Source: Isoetes taiwanensis
Taxonomy: Eukaryota > Streptophyta > Lycopodiopsida > Isoetales > Isoetaceae
Direction: 5' to 3'
Length of the DNA stretch: 64,000 bases
NCBI GenBank assembly: GCA_021234155.1
Contig: JAJEKV010000031.1
Span: forward strand, 15,183,748-15,247,747
Below the pieces are notes generated by a model that saw nothing but the letters and a program-made list of their open reading frames with translations, was not told the DNA's origin and did not search any database. Made by a program: the position numbers and the translations under genes. The first letter of the stretch is position 1. Each line of letters begins with the position of its first letter. Below are positions 1-12,963 of the stretch, piece by piece.

Positions 1-900
1 GTCCGACTTCCCCTCCAAGTAAGGGAAGCCGACACTTACACGGGAGAGTTTACCTCCCGGCATCCAAGCCTACAAAGAACATCAAAGTGTATCATGGAGG
101 CGCATAAGGCCGAGAACAAGCTACCGACGGAGGAAGAGTTCCTTGCTCTCCAGAACGATGGGGATCCGCTACGCCGACCTCAAACATCCTAACGGCAAGC
201 TCGTCCCGCAAAGCACCTCCCCGATAGGACAGCGAATCACCCTCGTGAGGGCTTCAAAGAATACCAATGACTACGGTGGAGCTCACCACGGTGGAGGTTG
301 ATGATTTCGAAGCGCATTACGTAGCTGGATACCGAGGTGGCCGAGGACCCGCCTCAAGAACGACAGTCACTACGCTTATTACCCGCCATCGCCGATGGAT
401 GGAAGAATAGCGGTTATCCACCGCAAATTCACCCCCGTGAGGCGGTGGAAGGAGTATCGCCGCTGATTGCACTCTCGTGATTCTCGCAGCATGCACGGTT
501 ACCCCCTTAACACCGAAGTATGCAATCCGGGTGAAAAGAGCGGTAGCACTCGACGCCTTCGACTTCGCCATACCTTACAAAGCGGCAGTAAGATCGCTTT
601 GGTGATGCCAGCCTTTATATACCTCCCACCGCAGTAATAGAAGATTTAGCAAGAGCATTACAGGGTGGATCTCCAGCCAATGTCCTTAGGAACTTGGGCC
701 ATTCAAAGGGGAAAGCCCAAGTGAAAAAGTTCCCCGAGGATAATCCATCTTACCCAAGATCAACGTAAATGATTAGCAAGTTGCAAGTTCTTGTATTAGT
801 GTAATATAAAATATAAATATAACATTCTCTTGCACTATAAATGTTTTGTGATATATTTTGTGTCCCTCAACCATGCCAACAAACATAAATAAAGCAAGAA
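1..900. other. 5' part of element A, no recognisable gene
   Basis: CpG-rich, broken sequence upstream of the gag similarity. I see no domain. It is probably retroelement leader or gag N-terminal sequence, because it runs without a visible border into the gag region, but it could belong to another repeat. The stretch around 780-880 is AT-rich. Confidence 0.35.
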
Positions 901-909
901 AGCAAGGAA

Positions 910-2260
910 AACTAACCATGTAGATATGAACCACTTGTGTATGCAAAACTAGAGGCCCGAGCGCCAGAGAACGATAACCTGGAACTTACAGGGGAACAGA
1001 GTCCGCCTGTGCCACGCCCGCAAGAAACCCGCTTGAAGAATTTGGACAAATGACCCTTAAGAGGAAATATCGCAAATGAGGACGGACCTCGAAAGCAGAT
1101 AAAGGCTTTGCTAGCCGCACAAGCAGAGCAGGTTCGGGTGGTAACGCCAACCGCCGCAAGCATCAGCTCGAGAACAAGTAGAGACAAGAAGAGGAGCAAG
1201 AGGAAGGTCCCCCACCGGACTCCTCCGACTCAAGCTCGATTCTCGACCGATTCTCGAGGAAGAAGAAGAGCGTAACCAAGGCCGAAAGCGCATTTAAAAG
1301 GCGTGAGGAACCACCCCGAGGGACGACAAAGGGACACAAGAACCTCCGACTACCGTAAGAAAGTAGACTCGTGATTGGGAAATGTTTGAAGGCCAGAAGC
1401 TCGAGCAATTCTCAGCGCAGAACAGGTCGCATGGAGGCAGAGGCTTGGCTTGACGAGATGAGCCGACACGGCAATGCCTATGGTATGAAGGATAAGGATA
1501 AAGGCAGTGGTGGCAACAAATAACCTCAAGGGAGCAAAGACGATTTGGTGGAAGGGCTATGCCAAGGCTCATGGTTTAAGCAGGACGCTGCAGGTTCAAG
1601 AAGTTTGCTAAAGCCTTCAAGCGCCATTATGTCCCAAGAGAGCACAAGTCCAAGATGATGCAAAGAGTTCTACAAAGGTGCAAAGAAGGCAACAAGTCAA
1701 GACAGAAATACACAGAGGAATTTATGAGGCTAAGGCTGATATGTGCCAAAGTTAGAGAGAAGCACGCAAGGGAAAGCTACATTGAAGGTCCGAATGAGGA
1801 GATCCGCAGTTTGTAAGGGCAATAAACCCAAGAACAAAAGATCGGCTTTGAGTCCAAGGCAATAAGTTTGCAAGGAACAGACCTCGTAATAGTGGGCGAG
1901 GCAGCAAAGATTACCAAGATAAAGGCAAGGCAAAGAAAGCCAGGCCGAGAACAAATGCAAAATTCTGTGACCAGCTAGAGCCCCATATAGTGGCAATCAA
2001 GGGAAGCAGCAGTGAGAAGAAGCAGTGTCCTTCAAAGACAAACAGAAGGGTCAAGCTACCCAAAGCCGCGGCGATCCTTTCTCAAGCAGCCATGCCCAAG
2101 GAGAAGAGACAGAGTGCATAGAAAAGCAAAATTTTGCTTCGTGTGTTTCCAAAAAGCATAGAACAAATGAACCGCCCATATGTCATGAGTGCAAATACTA
2201 GCAGAGTTGGGAGATTGGGACACTTTGATCGACGACGACGGGCGCAGGAGGCCCGCGACT
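910..2260 (+). pseudogene. gag: gypsy gag remnant
   Basis: Conceptual translation across frames gives retrotransposon-gag features. Around 1500-1570 there is a stretch reading ATNNLKGAKTIWWKGY. Around 1600-1800 the phrases FKRHYVPREHK and YTEEFMRLRLICAKV match the retrotransposon gag domain. Near 2170-2250 there is a decayed zinc-knuckle-like stretch (CHEC, then a GHFDR-like string). Gag would form the virus-like particle and bind element RNA. No frame stays open for more than about 80 codons, so it is a pseudogene. The start is not defined. Confidence 0.65.
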
Positions 2261-2479
2261 ACATTCGTGGTGAGTGTCATATCTTTGCCGCAATAGATAC
2301 AGAGCAAGCAGAGAGCAAAGATAAAGTAATTTCCATTAAAGGGGAAAGGCCAAGGCCAAGTCATTTATAGTCCCAATAGATTCAGTGAAGTAGCCATAAC
2401 TTTGCATCTCCAAGAATGGTTCAAATGTTGAAGTTGAAACCATTAAAGTCAAAGCCAAGGCCCGCTGTCTTAGCAAGTG

Positions 2480-2723
2480 GAGCAAAGAAGGCGCATCGGG
2501 TAAAAGAATCAACTTTGACATCGACTTGCCGGGATTAAGATCCGATGGGGCAGAGGTAATGGGCATTGGCAAGTACGACTTGATAATAGGTATGGAGTAC
2601 CTTGGACCAGCAGGGCCATTATTGATTGTGAAAAGCTTTAAGGTGACCTTCCCAACACCCGACGGCAAGATCATTGAGATAACAAAGAAGTTGTTCCCAT
2701 CATGCAAGCTGTATGTCTTCTAA
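2480..2723 (+). pseudogene. gypsy aspartic protease remnant
   Basis: An open stretch reads GIGKYDLIIGMEYL, followed by VTFPTPDGKIIEI. This is the typical C-terminal half of a gypsy protease, the conserved Y-D-x-I-x-G-M strand before the linker to RT. The catalytic D-T/S-G motif upstream is not readable. The enzyme would cut the Gag-Pol polyprotein. Confidence 0.6.
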
Positions 2724-2929
2724 ACGGCCGCTCAAGTGCATCAAGAGTGAGCAGTAGCATACATCTTCAAGCTTGAGATTAGTGAGCCGAATTGAAGGAA
2801 GCAAAGAAGACAAGATGCTCAAAGAAGTTGCCGAGGCAAATAGCTAAGTTGATCACGGAGTTCCACGATCTCTTTCCGTGATGAGATCAAGCAGCCCCCT
2901 CCTTATAGGGAGTCGAAAAGTAGATAGCA

Positions 2930-4200
2930 CTCAACCGGAACAAAACCGACAAGCAAGGCCCCATATAGAATGACAACGCAGGAGTTGTCTGAGCTAAAGA
3001 AGCAGCTAGTGGAGCTGCCGACCTAGGTTTCATTAGACCTAGTGTCTCGCCGCTCGAGCGCCCATTCTTTTGTCAAGAAGAAGGATGGATCTTTGAGGAT
3101 GTGCATAGACTATAGACAGCTGAATAAGCACACCATTAAGAACAAGTATGCGCTTCCAAGATCGATGACTTGATGGATCAGCTTCAAGGAGCAAAGATCT
3201 TCTCCAAAATCGACTTAAGGTCGTTACCACCGATACACGGATAAAGGAGGAGGATATCCACAAGACCGCCTTCGTGACGCCAGATGGGCATTATGAGTTC
3301 ACAAAGATGCCTTTCGCTTATCAAATGCCCCCGCAACGCTCATGAGGCTCATGAACGATATCTTCGTGGGAGTTCCCTGACACCTTTGTGATTGTTTTCT
3401 TTGATGACATTTTGGTGTATAGCAGATCCCTTGAAGAGCACGCGGCAACACTTGAGAAGGGTGCTAGAGAAGTTGAGGAGGCACCAGCTTGTACGCCAAG
3501 TTGTCGGCGCCACTTCGCAACAGTAGAAGGTGGAATACCTTGGTCATGTGATCTCGGCAGAAGGCATCTCGACGGACCCCGCCAAGATTGAAGCAGTTGA
3601 TTCAAGGGCCGCCCAAGAATGTGCACGAGGTCGAAGTTTTCTGCCTAGCTGGTACTACAGAAGTTCGGTGAAGAACTTTGCTAAGATAGCAGCCCCGCTA
3701 ATGCACTCGACGAGGGCGCAGAAGGCGAAAAGATTGGGTAGAGCATTGGCACAAGAAAGCCCAAAAGGGATTTGAATTGTTGAAGGAAGCTTTAACAACA
3801 GCCCCCAGCCTTTAACCCCTCACGGACCGAGAAAGATAAGCTTGTAGCAACGGATGCGCAGTAAGATAGCTACAAAGTGCAAAGGCTTATGCAAGAAGAG
3901 CGTGTGGTAGCGTATGATTCCGTGAAGATGAACGACGCCGAGACGCCGCTACCCAACGCGACGCATCGTGAATTGCTTGCAGCTTGTCGTATGCTAAGAA
4001 TATGGAGGCACTACCTCTTGGGAAGGAAGTTCCAATTGATACCGACCATCGAGAGCCTCCAATATGTATTCACGCAACCACACCTCAATCTGAGGCAAAT
4101 GAGATGGATGGAGTTCCTCAAGAATATGACTTTGATATAGTCTACAAGCCGGGAAGCTCAATGTGGTAGCAGATGCGCTTTCAAGGCATCCCCGACAACT
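2930..4200 (+). pseudogene. gypsy reverse transcriptase and RNase H remnant
   Basis: RT motifs are clear: [19 protein letters not shown] at about 3070-3125, then KNKYALP, FSKIDLRS, and the catalytic box as VFFDDILVYS at 3391-3420 (F-x-D-D, both aspartates kept). RNase H follows: AATDAQ-like residues, then THRELLAACRMLRIWRHYLL and LRQMRWMEFL at 3960-4120. Many frameshifts separate these blocks. Several look like loss of one base of a doubled base, for example in the segment around 3600-3680. Confidence 0.85.
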
Positions 4201-4329
4201 AGAGTGCATTGCAACGCAATTTCAACGCCTCCAAATGACTTTGGTAAGAAGATTGAAGAGTCCTTGCCAATGGATGTGGATTTCGTGGAAGTATGGGTAA
4301 GCCTCTCTAAGGAGGCTAGAACAGATAAA

Positions 4330-5740
4330 GAGCGGAGGCCTTCAAGCATTATAAGAAGGAAGGCAACCTGTTATACCATAAGAACAAGTTGTGCGTGACT
4401 CAATCATCGTGTAAGGGAAGTTGATCCTCCATGACACGCACAAATGTAGCCCAATAGCTGCCATGCGGGATTCATGAAAACATATTTCAAAGTGCGCAGC
4501 AGCTATTATTGGCCGGGAATGAAGAAGCAAATAGCTCGCTACATCAAGGAATGTCAGCTATGCCAGCAGACGAAGGCGGAGCAGCTTCGAATTCCAGGGC
4601 ATTAGAGCCATTAGCGTGCTAAACGCCAAGTGGGAGGTCATCAAAGATGGATTTCATCACAGACTCCTAAGAACAAAGAGGCAAGGATGCCTTGATGGTA
4701 GTGGTCGACAAGTTGTCGAAGATGGCACATTTTGTGCCTTGCAGGACCACAGATACAGCTATGGATACAGCAAAGCTCTTCACCAAAGAGATCTTCAGGC
4801 TTCATGGCATGCCAAGGGAGATTATCTCCGGCGAGATCCGGGTTCATGAGTGCCTTTGGCAAGACCTCTTTGGCGACAATTCGCACTAAGCTATCCATGA
4901 GCACCTGCCAGATCATCCTCGTGACGGATGGCCGCACGGAGCGACCAACAGATCTTAGAAGACATGCTACTTAAACTATGTCCGAATAAGCAAAGTATGT
5001 GGGAAGAATTTATTCACTTGGTGGAGTTTGCATACAATAGCACCAAGCAGAATCGCCCCAAATGTCGCCATTTATGATCAATTATGGCTATCGCTGTTTA
5101 ACTCCGCATTACTTTGGCACAACCCCGCGGTCAAAAGTAGAAGTTTCGCAGCCAGATGTTGGCCGATATGCGCAGCAGCGGGAAGAGGTTCGAGGGTATC
5201 CGCTAGCAGCAAGAAGTCGACAAAAAGAGCATTGCCGATAAGCATCGAACGGTAAGAGAGTTCAAAGTTGAGATGATGTTTGGCTCAAGATCAAGGTAAA
5301 GCAGCGAAGCTCGATTGGGAATTGCAAGAAGCTTGCTCCAAGGTGGGTCGGACCCTTCGTAATAATCAAGAGAGTAGGTAATCAATCCTACAAGTTGGAA
5401 TTGCCAAAGACACCTAAAGATCCATAAGGTCTTCCACGTGAGTTTGTTGAAGAAGCATACTCCAAATCCGCACGGTTCTTGGACACTCCAACGTTGTTGG
5501 AAATGACGGAGGAGCAGCCGGAAATAGTTCCGTAAATGATTCTTGATAGAGCTTTTAAGAAGACAAGGAGGTCCGAATTCCTCCAAAGATTTTGGTCAAG
5601 TGGAAACACTTACCGCTGGAAGACGCCACGTGGGTACTTAAGAAAGATTTAGTAAAGCAAGACCCACAATTTATGGAGCAATGGGACGGCAAGGTCATCT
5701 CCGAAGAAATCGGCTCGTGCATGTCGATTTGTGTAGGTTA
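4330..5740 (+). pseudogene. gypsy integrase with C-terminal chromodomain, remnant
   Basis: The integrase zinc-binding region is visible at about 4430-4590 (ILHDTH, YYWPGMKKQIARYI, CQLCQQTKAEQLRIPG). The catalytic core follows at 4690-4900 (DALMVVVDKLSKMAHFVPC, EIFRLHGMPREIIS). The chromodomain lies at about 5560-5720 with VKWKHLPLEDATWVL and KDLVKQDPQFMEQWD, though the frame is broken. Integrase would insert the cDNA, and chromodomains of this clade are thought to steer insertion to marked chromatin. Confidence 0.85.
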
Positions 5741-5760
5741 ATTCTTGTATAGATTAATCT

Positions 5761-6603
5761 ACGATGCAACCCATGCTTGGTATGGATCGCATGCGTTGTT
5801 ATGGCGATGAGACCACTACGGTGATCTCTAGGGCGTGGTGTAATGTCAATGTAGGCATGACCGCGTTTCCGCTTGGGCGAGTGGAAGGTAGATTAGAAAG
5901 TCTACTTCTGTCCCACGGAAGTAGACGACCTCGAGAGAAAAGAGGTCATTAAGGAATGCATTGATAGGGAAAGCACCTTTAGCCCCATATATGTTTTGAT
6001 AGGAGGAATCCATCCTTTTCACGCCCACGCGAAAGGATATCCTCCACGCTGGGCAACTAGAGGTGTAGGCATGAGTGGCATATAGGCATATAGGCGCTGT
6101 CTCCACGGCCATTATGGAAGATTCATCCTCTTCCTACGCCGGGAGATTAGCCATGCATTCATGTAGATAGGTGGGTTGGTCACCATATAACCAAAAATTT
6201 TAATTAATAATTAATGGTACTAACGTAGTGTCGACCTGCAGGCCAGTAGAGCGCTCCGGAGGGCAAGGAGGTCGAAGTTATTTAAGACTTGCAACACAAG
6301 TTTTGTTGGAATGTGTTGCAAGGAATGAAGAGTACCTCGGACAGTAATTATAGATATGAAATGTTGAAATTTTGTCTAACTTAACATAGTGAATAACTCG
6401 TTAATGGTGTTATGAATTGATAAGTATTCCATAATATAATAACGTAATAATGTTCTAAAAGTAATTACCTTAGAGTAATCGTGATAAATGTATAAAGATT
6501 ATATTGTAGGTATCACGTTGATTGCGGGGGTGCAAGGTTAGAAGATCCCAAGGTGGAGAGACCCACGATGTCGCGGACAAAGATCATTTCAAGGTGGGGA
6601 GAA
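5761..6603 (+). other. 3' UTR of element A with conserved hairpin and polypurine tract
   Basis: Non-coding region between the chromodomain stop and the 3' LTR. It has a hairpin with 9-bp arms (GTCTACTTC at 5900-5908, GAAGTAGAC at 5918-5926). The same hairpin, with 11-bp arms, occurs in the corresponding place of element B at 33540-33566. The polypurine tract ends at 6603 and would prime plus-strand DNA synthesis. Confidence 0.7.
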
Positions 6604-8147
6604 TGTGACGCTTCCAAAGACAAAGATACGCCCCCGTGACGCACATTGTAATCGCCATCGCCACGCCAGACATCGCCACCCCGATTGGACGGTACGCCAA
6701 CGGATAGCCAGGTAAGTAGCCCTAGGGGCAACTTACTAGAGTGTTCATATATTATTAATGTGCACATGTGCACATTAATGAGGGCACACCTTTCCATGTT
6801 GGCATATTTTGCCACCTAGCCACTAAAGGCAAGTGGGGCCTTCCAATTATCCCACATGCCAAATTGGGTAATTGGAAACCCTAGCCTAAACCCCCATGTC
6901 TATTTAGGGTAGGAAAACCCTAGCTTGCTAGTTTTTCGTCCTTAGGGTTTTAGAGCTCGGCTTTGGCTGCCCCAGAGCCAAAACCGCCTCCCCCACGCCA
7001 AGCCCAATTGCGCCATCCGGGAATTCAATCACCATCAGCCAGATGGTTGAACTCAGTCGAGGAGCCACTCAAGGATCAGGTTTTGGTCAATTTAATAGCT
7101 TAAACCGCCTTCTAGTCATAGAATCAGAGGGTTTAGACTATTAAATTGCCCATAGTAGCTATCTAGATCTTAGATCTTGACACTAACTAAAGAACCTAAC
7201 TCTATGATTAGATCTAGTTCTTTAGCTCTTCCGTGATATATTTGGATGATGTATTTCGTGAACTCCTTGTATTGGGAAGGGGGTAGAGGCCCTAAAGCTT
7301 GTAGTTAATGCTCCTAGAGTAGCCTCTCTAGCACACCAGATTCGGCCCAGGTACAAGAGCCACACCTGGTTGTGGGTGAAGGGGCCGACCGGCTAAGAAG
7401 GAGATTCATGTCCTCGACTCTTGAACGATCCCCCGGTGTGTAAAGCCTACCGGGATCATTGTGACTAGGTCCGATGGCTTACCACCGAAAAGGGTAAGGC
7501 ATGGGCTCGACACCCGTGAAGTGGTGTACACTTTCCAAGTGGGTTCACCGAATCTGCAAAGGGCCCCTAGTCACCTTGAGTCGCGATGTAGATCTCTGAG
7601 GGAGTGATCCCTACCTGCCCCATCGGGACTGGGATGATGACCCCAGGAATAGCCCTTCTGGCTATGCACCCGGCGGGCTACAGTCAGGTCCCAACACTTT
7701 TCAGCCTACTCTGCAAAGTGTGCACAGGAGGGGCGGATGGAGTGGACAACCCTATGCCATGTTCTTATGCCAGCCAAATCCATTGCCATGAATTCTGTCC
7801 GCAACGAACTCTGGAGACCCAAGCCGTCAGTCATCCTTTGAGTCTGAGCCTTGGGTAGGATCCCCTATGTGATGTGCTGATCTTTGTCTATGCAGATATG
7901 AGGAGGACCATCCTTCGAGATGGTCACAGGATGTTGATGTATGTGCTACTGACATGTATGTTTACGCTTCCGCAGCTAGGTAGGCCCTGAGGGAGACGGG
8001 GTAGAATGACACCTTCACTCTTCCCACTGAGACTCGTTACGGGTGCAGTGATATGTGGAGGGCCCTGTATCAGCATGGAGCTGGTGTGGGGGAAGAACTC
8101 CTGTTTGTATACGGTGAGTGCACCGTATACGAGTAGGGGACGTCACA
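6604..8147 (+). repeat. 3' LTR of gypsy element A
   Basis: The LTR starts TGTGACGC directly after the polypurine tract and ends CGTCACA, so it has 7-bp inverted termini with TG...CA ends. Length is 1544 bp. It contains short stretches shared with the LTRs at 31262-32859 and 59625-61280, such as the polypurine and CCCCCTTCCC region. Near its 3' end is an inverted repeat (GTATACGGTG, 4-nt loop, CACCGTATAC) at about 8107-8130. The open frames inside are not genes. Confidence 0.88.
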
Positions 8148-8159
8148 TTCCCCGAAATT

Positions 8160-8640
8160 TTCGAAGACTATCCTAAGATTCCTATAGATTCCTATAAAAT
8201 TCTAAGAAGATTCCTTTAGATTTTATAAGATTCCCAAGATTCTCTTGGATTCTCTATTTCTATGAAGATTTCCCTAGATTCTCTAAGATTCTATCAAGAT
8301 TCCCCTAGATTCTCAAAGATTTATGAAGATTCCACTGGATTCCTCTAGGTTCGCAAATATTCTCTTGTGATTCCTATACATTCCTAAAGATTCTAATGAG
8401 GTTGTCTAGATTCTCAAAGATCCCAAGAAGATTCCCCTAGCTTCTCTTAGTGTACCATAGATTCGTTAAGATTTACGAAGATTCCATTGGATTCCACTAG
8501 ATTCGCAAAGCTTCTCTTGTGATCCCTATAGATTCTTTAAGATTCTATTGAGATTCCTCTAGATTCTCAAAGATCCCAGGAAGATTCCTCTAGATTCTCT
8601 TAACATGCCATAAATTCCATTAAGATTCTAAGATAGGAAG
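8160..8640. repeat. AGATTC-rich degenerate minisatellite
   Basis: The hexamer AGATTC and close variants recur every 10-20 bases through the whole block. A higher-order unit of about 150 bp is visible: 8326-8475 and 8479-8625 share the order of CACTGGATTCC, TTCTCTTGTGAT and TCTCAAAGATCCCA-type words. It begins about a dozen bases after the LTR border. Confidence 0.75.
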
Positions 8641-8649
8641 ATTCTTAGG

Positions 8650-11600
8650 ATCCGATCAAGTTGGCTCCAACTATGACGAAATGGTGCAAAAGTACAACTC
8701 ATTGGAAAGCTCTCGACGAGAGGAATCCAATGGCGTGGGCCCCACCTTAATCCGACCCCTCTAGTGCAAGTTATGGGCTTTTGAATGTGATTAAGAAAAG
8801 GAAGCTTCCTAGAAAGTCACATCGAATAAATGCTTTGCCACCTCACTACATTTTTATTAATGAGGATGCCACCTCACCTCATTTAAAAAAAAAAAATGTA
8901 ATTTAATATAAAAACTTAATGGCTAGGATATATCCTAACCTTTTGATCTAACGGCTAAGATCTGCTACACCAAATCAGCTTTAAAGAACATTCTTTGCAC
9001 CTTCCCTAGAAAAATCAAAGGCTATGATTTCACCTTTCCCCTCGATCCAACGGTTCGCAGATGGGGGGCATGCCCCCCATGCATGCCCATACATGCCTAT
9101 ACACTTAAATGTGCGGCCAAGATTCAACCTCTCGGATTCGACGGCCTAGATGAAAACCACCGACTCATGTGTCCCACACATCAAAGTGTCTTTATATCTT
9201 AACATGTATAATTCTTATGGGAAAGATTCTTTCAGTATATTCGATCTTGATGCTTGCCTCTAATGTTGCCACGTTTTTCCGGAAGGAAAAAATAGGGATA
9301 GAAAAAAAAAGGCAAGGAAAATAGAATTGAAAGGAAACATTGCGATCTCCTTCGCTTTGGCCTGGCGGCGTGTCTGTAAACGGCAGCCAGAGAATCTAGC
9401 GCCTGTGATGGCCAGAGAATATGATTCAGTCTCATCTGATTCTGGCGTGGTTGCTGTAAGCGACATCCATATGGATCTAATTGGGTCTGACAGGTGGAAC
9501 GATCCCAGATGCTAGAATCCGAGCCAGTTGCATGTGTGTGAGTATAAATAAGAGGTGTGGCTTTTGCTTTGACATTCGTCATTTGGTTTAGAGGTACGTT
9601 TGGATGCTCTCAGACACTTCTTTTTGTCCTTCTGTTTGTATTTTTTGCAAGGAGGATAGAAGATGATTTAGGCTGCTTATTGTTGCTGTAATCGTGCATT
9701 GTGCTTCAAGACAGAATTTTAGATGTCACTGCAATTTTGCATTGTGCTTCAAGATAGATTTTTTAGGATAGAACTGGACCTCTTGTGGAAAAAGCTGCCT
9801 TAAAAGGGGCTTTCTTGCTCCAAATCCGTCACAACGATACGCAGCTAAAATTATCTTATCTAGGATCTCATTGAATTTTTTAAATGATCTTGGTTATATA
9901 AAATGGGCACACTTTGCTAAAATAAACCTAGCTGATGCGCATCATGTTTGCAACAAAACATGATGCTCCAAAACTCTGGAAGCACACAATGTCTATCCAA
10001 AACTCCAGACTATTTCCGTTTTGAATTTTCTTTTATTGCATTCACAGGGGTATCTGGAGCCAAGAGGTTTGGAACTTCATCAATAAACGAAATAGTCCAG
10101 CAGATTGTGAAATAGGAAGGATCTTGGGCATTATTTAAAGGACTGAAACCAAGTGTAATGTTTCACGCTCCAAAGAAATTCAATACGTCATCGCACATGG
10201 AAAATGGCTTCATCATGAAGTCTGCTTTCAGTTGAAGGTTATGTGCCCTTGCAGCTACAGCAGTTTCATGTATACCAGCATTATATCTATAATAAATTCA
10301 GTTGATTGATGTATGTTCATCATTAGACTCATATTTATGAGCTTAGAATCAATTACATCAATTTAAAGAATTCTTCTGTTGCATTTTTCCGAGGGGCACT
10401 CATGCTTATTAATGACCACCATTTCTTAATCGGGCCCCGCAAAGGAGCAGTCCGAGAATCGTAAATCATGGGAAGGAAAGGTCATGGATCCTATTAGAAG
10501 CCTCTTTTTTTGCATGTTAAAGATGTCCGTGAGATTGTCTCTATTGTTAATTTCTATGCCATGGGGCCTGAATGAAATGAATTTCTTGCCTTTGCAGATT
10601 CTACTTTAGGTTTTGACTGTCTCGCACTCAGGCATCACCTACCAAGATGCCGTTGACATATAGCTCCTTCACATTCAGCTACAACAATGGCTTAATTCAG
10701 AGGTTTGCATTACATTTTTAGATATTTGCGGCGTATGTGTAAAGGATATGGAATATTTTTCAATAAGCCTTCTGGAGCAACTGACAAGGGTCACATTGGT
10801 AGCAAACTGGAAGCTTTTTTACTGCACTCTGGTCAGCAGATTGGATAAGTAAATATACTCTTTGAACTGAATGTTTATTGCTTTGGTTTACATGCGATTC
10901 CCTTGCCATAACGGTTGCTTTATGCAGGCATAATTCGATTGTAAAGTTTCGATTTTGCATAGTGATGCCTTAAAGAAAATAAATAACAATACAGAGTTTG
11001 ATTTTGCAGAGTGATGTCTCAGAGTGACCAGGATACATCTCTAACTTGCAAAAGCCACCAGGATACATCTCTGGCTTGGAAAAAAATAGATTTGAAGCAG
11101 TTTAGCTTTGTACAGGATGCGACTGCGGGTAATAAGCCTTGTGCCACATACTGCATCCAAAGCTGTAGTGGCTGGCACTAGCATTGATGTTTCTGATCAA
11201 TAAGAAGACTGCATGATGCTGGACTGATATAATGTGGTGAAATACTTTTGCACAGAGCCGCATGAACCTTTCTAAGGTTGAACATGCTTATGCTTCCAAT
11301 GTTTTTCGGAGTTCATGCTTCCATAGCTTGCTTTATGCTGCCTTAGATTGTTAGATAGCAAATGCATATTTCGACATGATTATAATGCATATTAAAACAT
11401 TTTCATCCTGTCTACTAGAACAATAACTATAGCTACATGGTTAATTCGCATGTGAACTTAGTTAGATGTTACAGAAAAGAGGGTTTCCAGAAAAGTCTGG
11501 GCTTCCAGAAAGGAGACTTGAGTGATGTTGAAGTGAATTTAAAGACTATGATCTTACTTCATTATCGTTTGGCTATTTTTGTTTGGCTGGATGAAATTTT

Positions 11601-12025
11601 TGTGGGCCCCCACTGCCACAGTTCTATTGATTGCATATGTACCAGCAATAAGCTGGTATGTTTTTGCAGGGTGCAAGCCTCTCCTTAACTGCAGTGTGGA
11701 AGTGATTGGCATACAATACAAAATTTTTTAGCATGATTTTTTAAGTTGGAATTGTGAGGACTTCTGCAATGTGTACATGTGGAAACAAAAGCTTTCAAAT
11801 TCGTCCATCCTCAAAAATTGGCAAAGCATTTTTTTTTTTTTTTGTTTGTTTAATCTCTATGTTGGTTTAATTTTCCTTCCCATTGTAAAAAGATATTCTT
11901 AAAATTTGTTGATAAAGAGTAGAGTATGTTGTAAAAAGTAATACTAACTTTTGCATATCTTAAAGAAGCACCCTTAAAGTGAAGGAAGATTGAACTTTGT
12001 TGAGATCATTCTACATTTCTAGGGC
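8650..12025. other. Intergenic, no gene recognised
   Basis: AT-rich plant intergenic DNA. Open frames are at most 116 codons and show no family I know. A short pair of near repeats with GCATTGTGCTTCAAGA lies at about 9695-9755. Polypyrimidine tracts and GT/AG pairs occur, so a decayed intron-containing gene or a non-coding transcript cannot be excluded. Confidence 0.5.
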
Positions 12026-12028
12026 AAG

Positions 12029-12163
<135 letters not shown>

Positions 12164-12263
12164 GGGTCCCTCCATTCATCTTACATTCGGTATTGTCGTG
12201 TAGGGTGACGTCGCGAGCGCTTCCCTGTGTGGGTACAAACAAGGAGGTGGAAAAGAGAAATGT

Positions 12264-12289
12264 TCGCGGCGGCCGCAAGGCCGCCGCGA
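12264..12289. other. Perfect 11-bp GC-rich hairpin with GCAA loop
   Basis: The arms TCGCGGCGGCC (12264-12274) and GGCCGCCGCGA (12279-12289) are perfectly complementary around GCAA. Beyond them, GAGAAAT and ATTTCTT can extend the stem imperfectly. It is a GC island in AT-rich DNA. Its function is unknown. Confidence 0.85.
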
Positions 12290-12963
12290 TAAATTTCTTG
12301 TATATATAATGATATTGCTCTTCAATGTATACGTAGGAATTGAAGTCAAGAATATAAAACAAATGATGTACTACTTAAACATCTTCAAGATTGGAAGGGA
12401 CCTTGAGGCTTCTTCATAAACACAGGCACATCTTTATATCTTTAATACATTGTCCAGGCTCGTTACAGTCTCCTTCGAAATAATACAAGTTGAAGATAAT
12501 ACCAACAATAATACAAGTTCTAAGTACAAATTCGAATTAATTTTGATATAATATAATAGTTTTGTAGAAAGTTCATACAAAAGCACTAAGGGTAGTAGGA
12601 TTTCCTTATACGGTTAATACGAAATTAAGGTTAAGGTTGATACAAAATGTAGGTTTTTCACCCCCATGAAAATGGTGTAATAAGTAGAGGTGCAATCTTG
12701 AAATATTATTAACGAAAATGGTGTCATAATTAAAAGCACAAATCAACATCCAGGTTAGCTATAATCGTAATAAAATCTGGAGAATGTCCGTTAAATAACT
12801 TGTTTAGAAATGTGGAATCATAATAGTATCTCAAAGCTAGCCTTTAATATGTGGGATCTCAAATCTTACCGTTAATCTGTGGGATCTGTTTAGCATGTAA
12901 TTTGAAATAGCTCTCAAATTGGAGATTTCAAACTTGCTTAGAGATTTCACATAGAGCTCCTGA
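12290..12963. other. AT-rich DNA upstream of the MULE transposase
   Basis: No coding signal seen. It may hold the left terminus of the MULE whose transposase begins at 12964, but I could not identify terminal inverted repeats. Confidence 0.4.

Larger units (their letters stand above)
1..8147 (+). mobile_element. Ty3/gypsy chromodomain retrotransposon A (5' end outside the window)
   Basis: In order on the plus strand there are gag, protease, reverse transcriptase, RNase H, integrase and chromodomain pieces, then a 3' UTR, a polypurine tract (AAGGTGGGGAGAA just before 6604) and a 3' LTR. This gene order (integrase after RNase H, chromodomain last) is that of Ty3/gypsy chromoviruses. The coding part is broken by many single-base indels and stops, so no long ORF survives and the copy is not autonomous as read. 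Two minus-strand relatives lie at 32860-36030 and 61281-64000. The 5' LTR, primer-binding site and left border are not in the window. Confidence 0.9.

Noticed and set aside
7604-7858. 84-codon frame
   Set aside because: Lies wholly inside the gypsy LTR and has no similarity to a known protein.
9232-9582. 116-codon minus-strand frame
   Set aside because: Low-complexity and F-rich, with no recognisable domain or splice context.
12264-12289. Helitron 3' end or bacterial terminator
   Set aside because: No CTRR follows the hairpin and there is no T-run or bacterial gene beside it.
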